From Amphimedon queenslandica (taxonomy: Eukaryota; Porifera; Demospongiae; Haplosclerida; Niphatidae), in NCBI RefSeq assembly GCF_000090795.2, contig NW_003546661.1, positions 1 to 64,000 on the forward strand: a stretch of 64,000 nt of DNA, given 5' to 3'. Both the position numbers and the translations under genes were made by a program. This document shows positions 60,401 to 64,000 of the stretch, piece after piece. Numbering within the stretch: position 1 is the first letter of the stretch; each line of letters begins with the position of its first letter. The notes beneath the pieces were generated by a model. The model worked only from the letters and a program-made list of their open reading frames with translations. It was not told where the DNA came from and did no database searches.

Positions 60401-63015
60401 CAGTGAAGTAAGTGCACACTTGTACATACCTTTTGATAAAAGGGAGTGGAGTATAGTATTTTATATTCCCTGTAGTGGCATATCATGCATTATAGTGTAG
60501 TGTGCATGCACATACAGTGTACATGTATATCTATAATTTCAATTGAATTAATTGATTTTCAACCTGGTACTTTGCTATCATTGTCCTTTTAATTAAGTCT
60601 CTGTGAAATATTGAGCTGTTTTAATTACTGGAACATAAAAATTACTAGTAGTATACCTGTAGTTGTATTAGAAGCTGTTGTATTGATGTATCAATTATAA
60701 TTCATGAATCAAATTATTATTAATTGTAATTTTACTGATAAATAGAATTAAAATTTAAAACTTAATGAAAATTCAGTTGCTGTAGTGATTTTATTTATAT
60801 TACGAAATACATGTACATACATGTATATATGTATGCAGTATGATTTGGAGGACTCACTTTCAATTGGTAGCAATAAAGTAGCATTGTTTTTAGGGAACTT
60901 TGATGTGGAATTCATATAGAGAGTTTGAGAATGCTATTTTTGTGTCACTGAAAGTTAGTGTGTCTTTGTGTCTATCAAATGATTTTATGACTTTTAAATA
61001 ACTTCTAGGAAGTTCAAGATAGCAATCCTAATGATACTGACATTGCTAGCCAAGTGTAAGAACCTCAATATGCCGTTTTGTCATTCATTTTTCTGTTAGT
61101 GAAATTCAATATGAAAGAATTATCAAATTGTTTAAGAGGCAGCTCTCTATTCCATTAATTGGTAAGTTGTAAATATTGGCAATATTCAAAGTTGCATACT
61201 CTTTTAGGACATGAACAAGCATTCATAGATTATCAAGCGTTTCTCAATTTGGATCTTACTGAAGACTCTTTACCTAGTTATATTCTAGCTACTAAAAGAT
61301 TAGAGCCTATGCTGCTTTTTGAGCAACAACTGGTACACACTAAGATTTATTATCAAATGTAGCAACAATTTTGTTTGTGCATAATAGTCAATGCAGGCAA
61401 ATGAAGAAACATATCAAAACTATGTTAAATTTTTGTTGGAACAGAAAGAAGATTCTACTGTGATTGATATTTTGTATCAGAGAGCTATTGCTACATTTCC
61501 CCTTAGCACTGATTTGTGGACGCAGTATCTAAGCTTTTTAGTAAATTTTACAGTAATTCTCTTGAATTTAATCACTTCTATTTAGAGTAGTAACTTTTCA
61601 AGTGTTAAACTCGTACTACTAAAGGGTCATGAACAGGCTGTCAGAAATTGCCCATGGATGCCTGAATTTTGGATTTCATATTGCCAAACACTGGAAAGAC
61701 TACTTGAACCTCATGATAAAATAATTAGTGAGTCTATTTTTTAAACCAAAAATATTTTATAGAATTGAAAATGAAATAGCTACTTTTGAGAGGGCTCTTT
61801 CTGACAATTACACTGAAGGAAATAGTTATTTTCATGTATGGAGAGCTTATTGCGATTATTTTCATAGAAAAGCTTCCAGAAAAACCTCAGGTAATATATA
61901 GGTATACTACTAAATTACTTATGAATTGATTATTTAGGTGAAGCTGAGCTTGAAGACTTAAGAGCTTTATTTTGTAGAGCTAGAATCTTTCTGAAAACAA
62001 GTGAAACAAGTTCCACAACTTTATTATTGTATTGTACATTGCAATAGATTTTCCTAAAATTACTGATTTTATTGACTCTCTTAATTGCTACGAAGCAAGT
62101 GTGGAAGCACGTTTTTATGATAGCATAAGTAAAGCAAGGACTTTATGGAATGATGTAATGACTCGTCATGGAAACCAGTGTGAATACTGGCTCCAATACA
62201 TTGAGTTAGAAAGGTACAATGTTTAAATTTTGCACTTACATACATAGTGTCTAAAAGCATTAAATTTCTTCAATTGATGTATGTACAGTACTTCTAGATA
62301 TACAACATTATGAAAATTAGTAGTGTTTTTTACCTTAAAGTGAACAAAAATTAAAGCAGTACACAAATTTTTTAAGTGTTCTTATCTAAAAAATTGTTTT
62401 AAGTTGCTGTCTCAGAAAAATCAATCTGAATTGTTATATTGCCTTTAAGCATTACTACTTAGCCTGTCATTGCACTTGCTCAGTTAAGAAGATGTACATG
62501 TACATGTAACTTTGCAAAAACTTCATTCAAATTAATTTCATTTCAATCATGTGCACCTACATGTACATGTACTTATACATTTGCTCATTCATTCATATCA
62601 AACTATTTGGCTTCCATTAATTTTATTAATGCAGAAATTTTGGAGAGTTATCCAACTGTCGTAAGTTGTTCTTTATGTCTATTAATTCTGTAAATGATGA
62701 CCCTGATAAAATATGTTCTTCATTCTTACAATTTGAAAGAGAGCAAGGTAAAATGTTTTTTTATAATTTTTGTTTTGAAAACACTTCATAGGAACACTGG
62801 AATCATATCTGGTAGCAGCTAAGAAGTGTTCTGCTCAACTAGATCGGATTAAAGAAAGAAGACAAAAGGTTTGTGTTTGTATGCACATGTACAATGTACA
62901 TAATACTACATATATACATTCATTTGGTAGTATGTTGTATCTTGTACATGTATATGCAATTTTTAGGCTTCGGAAAAAACTGTAAACAAAAGGCAACAGA
63001 AGTATTCCAAAACAG
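51486..63015 (+). CDS. SART3: SART3 / Prp24-like U4/U6 recycling factor, N-terminal HAT-repeat part
   Basis: Nuclear factor that re-anneals U4 and U6 snRNA after splicing. Exons: 51486-51569, 53617-53743, 54197-54283, 60289-60407, 60894-60953, 61009-61055, 61100-61161, 61208-61332, 61397-61540, 61586-61731, 61763-61890, 61938-62000, 62048-62213, 62635-62747, 62792-62868, 62967-63015. The start MKRTLSSSSGSDLEED is acidic/Ser-rich as in SART3. HAT repeats follow: ELWLEW-type, PLWLEYVQF, LMWNSYREFENAI, FKRQLSIPL, LWTQYLSFL, VRNCPWMPEFW, VWRAYCDYF, KARTLWNDVMTR. Each aligns in order with human SART3. The gene runs out of the window before the two RRMs and the LSm-binding end. The 61731 donor (GTCTAT) is forced by frame. 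Intron 3 is 6 kb. Confidence 0.93.
51809..52926. mobile_element. TIR element with TAGACCCTTT ends in SART3 intron 1
   Basis: The ends TAGACCCTTTACATTAGGTT and CCACCTAATGCAAAGGGTCTA are inverted, with TA outside both (51807-51808 and 52927-52928). It carries another element (52180-52786) within it, so it is the older of the two. No coding capacity. Confidence 0.7.
52180..52786. mobile_element. Nested MITE with GGGGCRAGCCTAAG ends, copy 1
   Basis: Left end ATTGAAGGGGCAAGCCTAAG; right end GGGCTCACCCCAATTAT inverted. It shares ends and an inner GGCCACCATTTTATTTCACT-type block with the copy at 55131-55798. It has a (GATGAT)n run near its left end. Confidence 0.6.
55131..55798. mobile_element. MITE with GGGGCGAGCCTAAGC ends, copy 2
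   Basis: Left end CATTAAGGGGCGAGCCTAAG; right end GGCTCGTCCCAATTATT inverted. Related along its length to 52180-52786, including AAATARGGGTGAYGTA near the right side. A short GACAGACAGACAGAT run lies near the right end. Confidence 0.65.
56409..56608. mobile_element. Possible MITE with CCTTTTCACACTGGC end
   Basis: CCTTTTCACACTGGCAAAAG on the left, with inverted partners GCAGTGTGAAC (56539) and GGACTGAAAAGG (56597) on the right. The ends are poorly matched and no target duplication is clear. Confidence 0.4.
58940..59830 (-). pseudogene. Crypton-like tyrosine recombinase remnant
   Basis: The frame 59251-58940 contains NHSLRRTCVTKLLQEGA, then GHRSVGNVWAYKDLSHSQQ. These are the C-terminal catalytic boxes (HxxR, GH, Tyr) of Crypton/DUF3504-type recombinases, which typically read TNHSLR.T and TGHRS. 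Upstream minus-strand sequence to about 59830 is no longer open and only weakly recognisable, with several stops between short frames. It lies antisense inside SART3 intron 3. It lacks an intact N-terminal half and is inactive. Confidence 0.6.
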
Positions 63016-64000
63016 GTACATGTACCAAATATTGTTTATAGTTAACCATATAGCACGTTTATTTTGCAAGTTAAAAAATAATGAGTATTGCTTTAGATTA
63101 AAGTAGCTTCAGAATAATTTTGCAAAGAAATGTTCTAGGTAACAGGGTGCGGTCACTGATATGCAGACACCCTTGATTCAATGCCTAGCTGGAGCTGGCA
63201 TGTTGTTGTACATTGTACTTAAAGATTACCTCAAGGTTGCTTAGTTGCTTCGTTGCCTATAGGTACAAATTTAATGCCGTATGTCATCTCAATTAGAGCA
63301 GAAAAGTAGCATACACAGCAAAAAATAAAAAAACAATTAGCATTAAAATGATTAAATCTTATTATGCTAGTAAAATAGAGTCTGGGTCAAGTTCAAAAAT
63401 TAGGCCTCACTGTGTACATGGGTATGACACTAAGAGAGAAAATTGTAAATGGTAATTGATGATCATCATCAAATGCTGCACCCCTCAATTTCTACAGACT
63501 ATAGCTAGTGTGAAGCACCCAACTGAAAATTTCTAATTGTTTTGTGGCTCATACCACTGAACCTTAATTAGTAAGTACCCATAAATACATGTATGTACAT
63601 GTAGCTTTCAAGGCAGCATTTTTTTATTGAAGTTGTTTAAGTTGTTAGCAATATCTAAGTTGATTGTTTAGGCCCTTTAAGTTTGTTAGCAACATCTTGC
63701 AACAATTTATGATACTTGACAAACTAATAGTGCATGCCCTGGAAGCCCACTATCTCAACTAATAGTAGTCAGTGTGCTACATTGAACACAATATATTATG
63801 TGCATGTACATGTACATTAACTATGAGTATGAGAATTAAATTTTTACAAAAATTGCTGTAATAGATTTATTTGTATTAGTACTTTTAGTTTATTCAGTGG
63901 TCTAATATTGATCACAATAACATGTTATTTCTGATTTTCATTAATGAAATTCAATGGATTATCAAAAAGGCAATACAGCTATTTCAGTTAACACTGTTCA
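63016..64000 (+). other. SART3 intron or next exons, not resolved
   Basis: Sequence after the ASEKTVNKRQQKYSKT exon. I expected the Lys/Glu-rich linker that precedes the RRMs but could not recognise an exon in the last kilobase. The next coding exon probably lies beyond the window. Confidence 0.5.

Overview
The window reads as an animal genome, most likely a demosponge close to Amphimedon queenslandica (inference). The sequence is AT-rich. The genes have many short GT-AG introns (down to about 47 nt) and are packed with little intergenic space. Introns are peppered with the self-complementary ACATGT/TACATGTA motif. The gene content is metazoan (glypican, MITF/TFE, HDAC11, SART3), alongside a NACHT protein of the kind expanded in sponges. 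Exon borders below were read by eye and checked by keeping the frame open across every junction.

Layout. 0.2-4.6 kb (+): 3' part of HDAC11. 4.75-8.9 and 9.5-11.8 kb (+): two tandem glypicans. 12.0-18.1 kb (-): a complete MITF/TFE bHLH-zip factor, convergent with glypican B. 19.66-26.1 kb (+): a Rab/Ras-like GTPase whose P-loop exon is followed by two alternative second halves. 26.2-27.9 kb (-): two more GTPases with the same gene structure. 28.4-33.0 kb (+): AARSD1, an alanyl-tRNA editing protein. 33.95-37.25 kb (-): a NACHT NTPase carried on one exon. 37.3-49.8 kb: a transposon-rich block with nested insertions (DDE transposon, DIRS fossil, Ginger-like element, long-TIR element). 49.85-51.4 kb (-): the 5' part of a probable VPS9-domain gene. 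51.5 kb to the end (+): SART3, whose C-terminal exons lie beyond the window.

Most striking points. (1) The GTPase at 19.66 kb can join one P-loop exon, in frame, to either of two terminal exons. One gives DTAGQ and no lipid motif. The other gives DTAGL, the Ras Q61L-like state, and a CQLL tail. (2) Two TCACGTGA boxes exactly 21 bp apart, plus a CRE, lie between the MITF/TFE gene and that GTPase, so the factor could regulate its own locus. (3) The sponge MITF/TFE keeps vertebrate TFEB regulatory landmarks. (4) The tandem glypicans each carry a furin-type site, but one has no Ser-Gly dipeptide at all.

Mobile DNA. At least a dozen MITE-like elements sit in introns. They include a five-copy TA-flanked family with CCGTATAG ends, a 367-bp hAT-type MITE with a perfect 8-bp target duplication, and several nested insertions that give relative ages.
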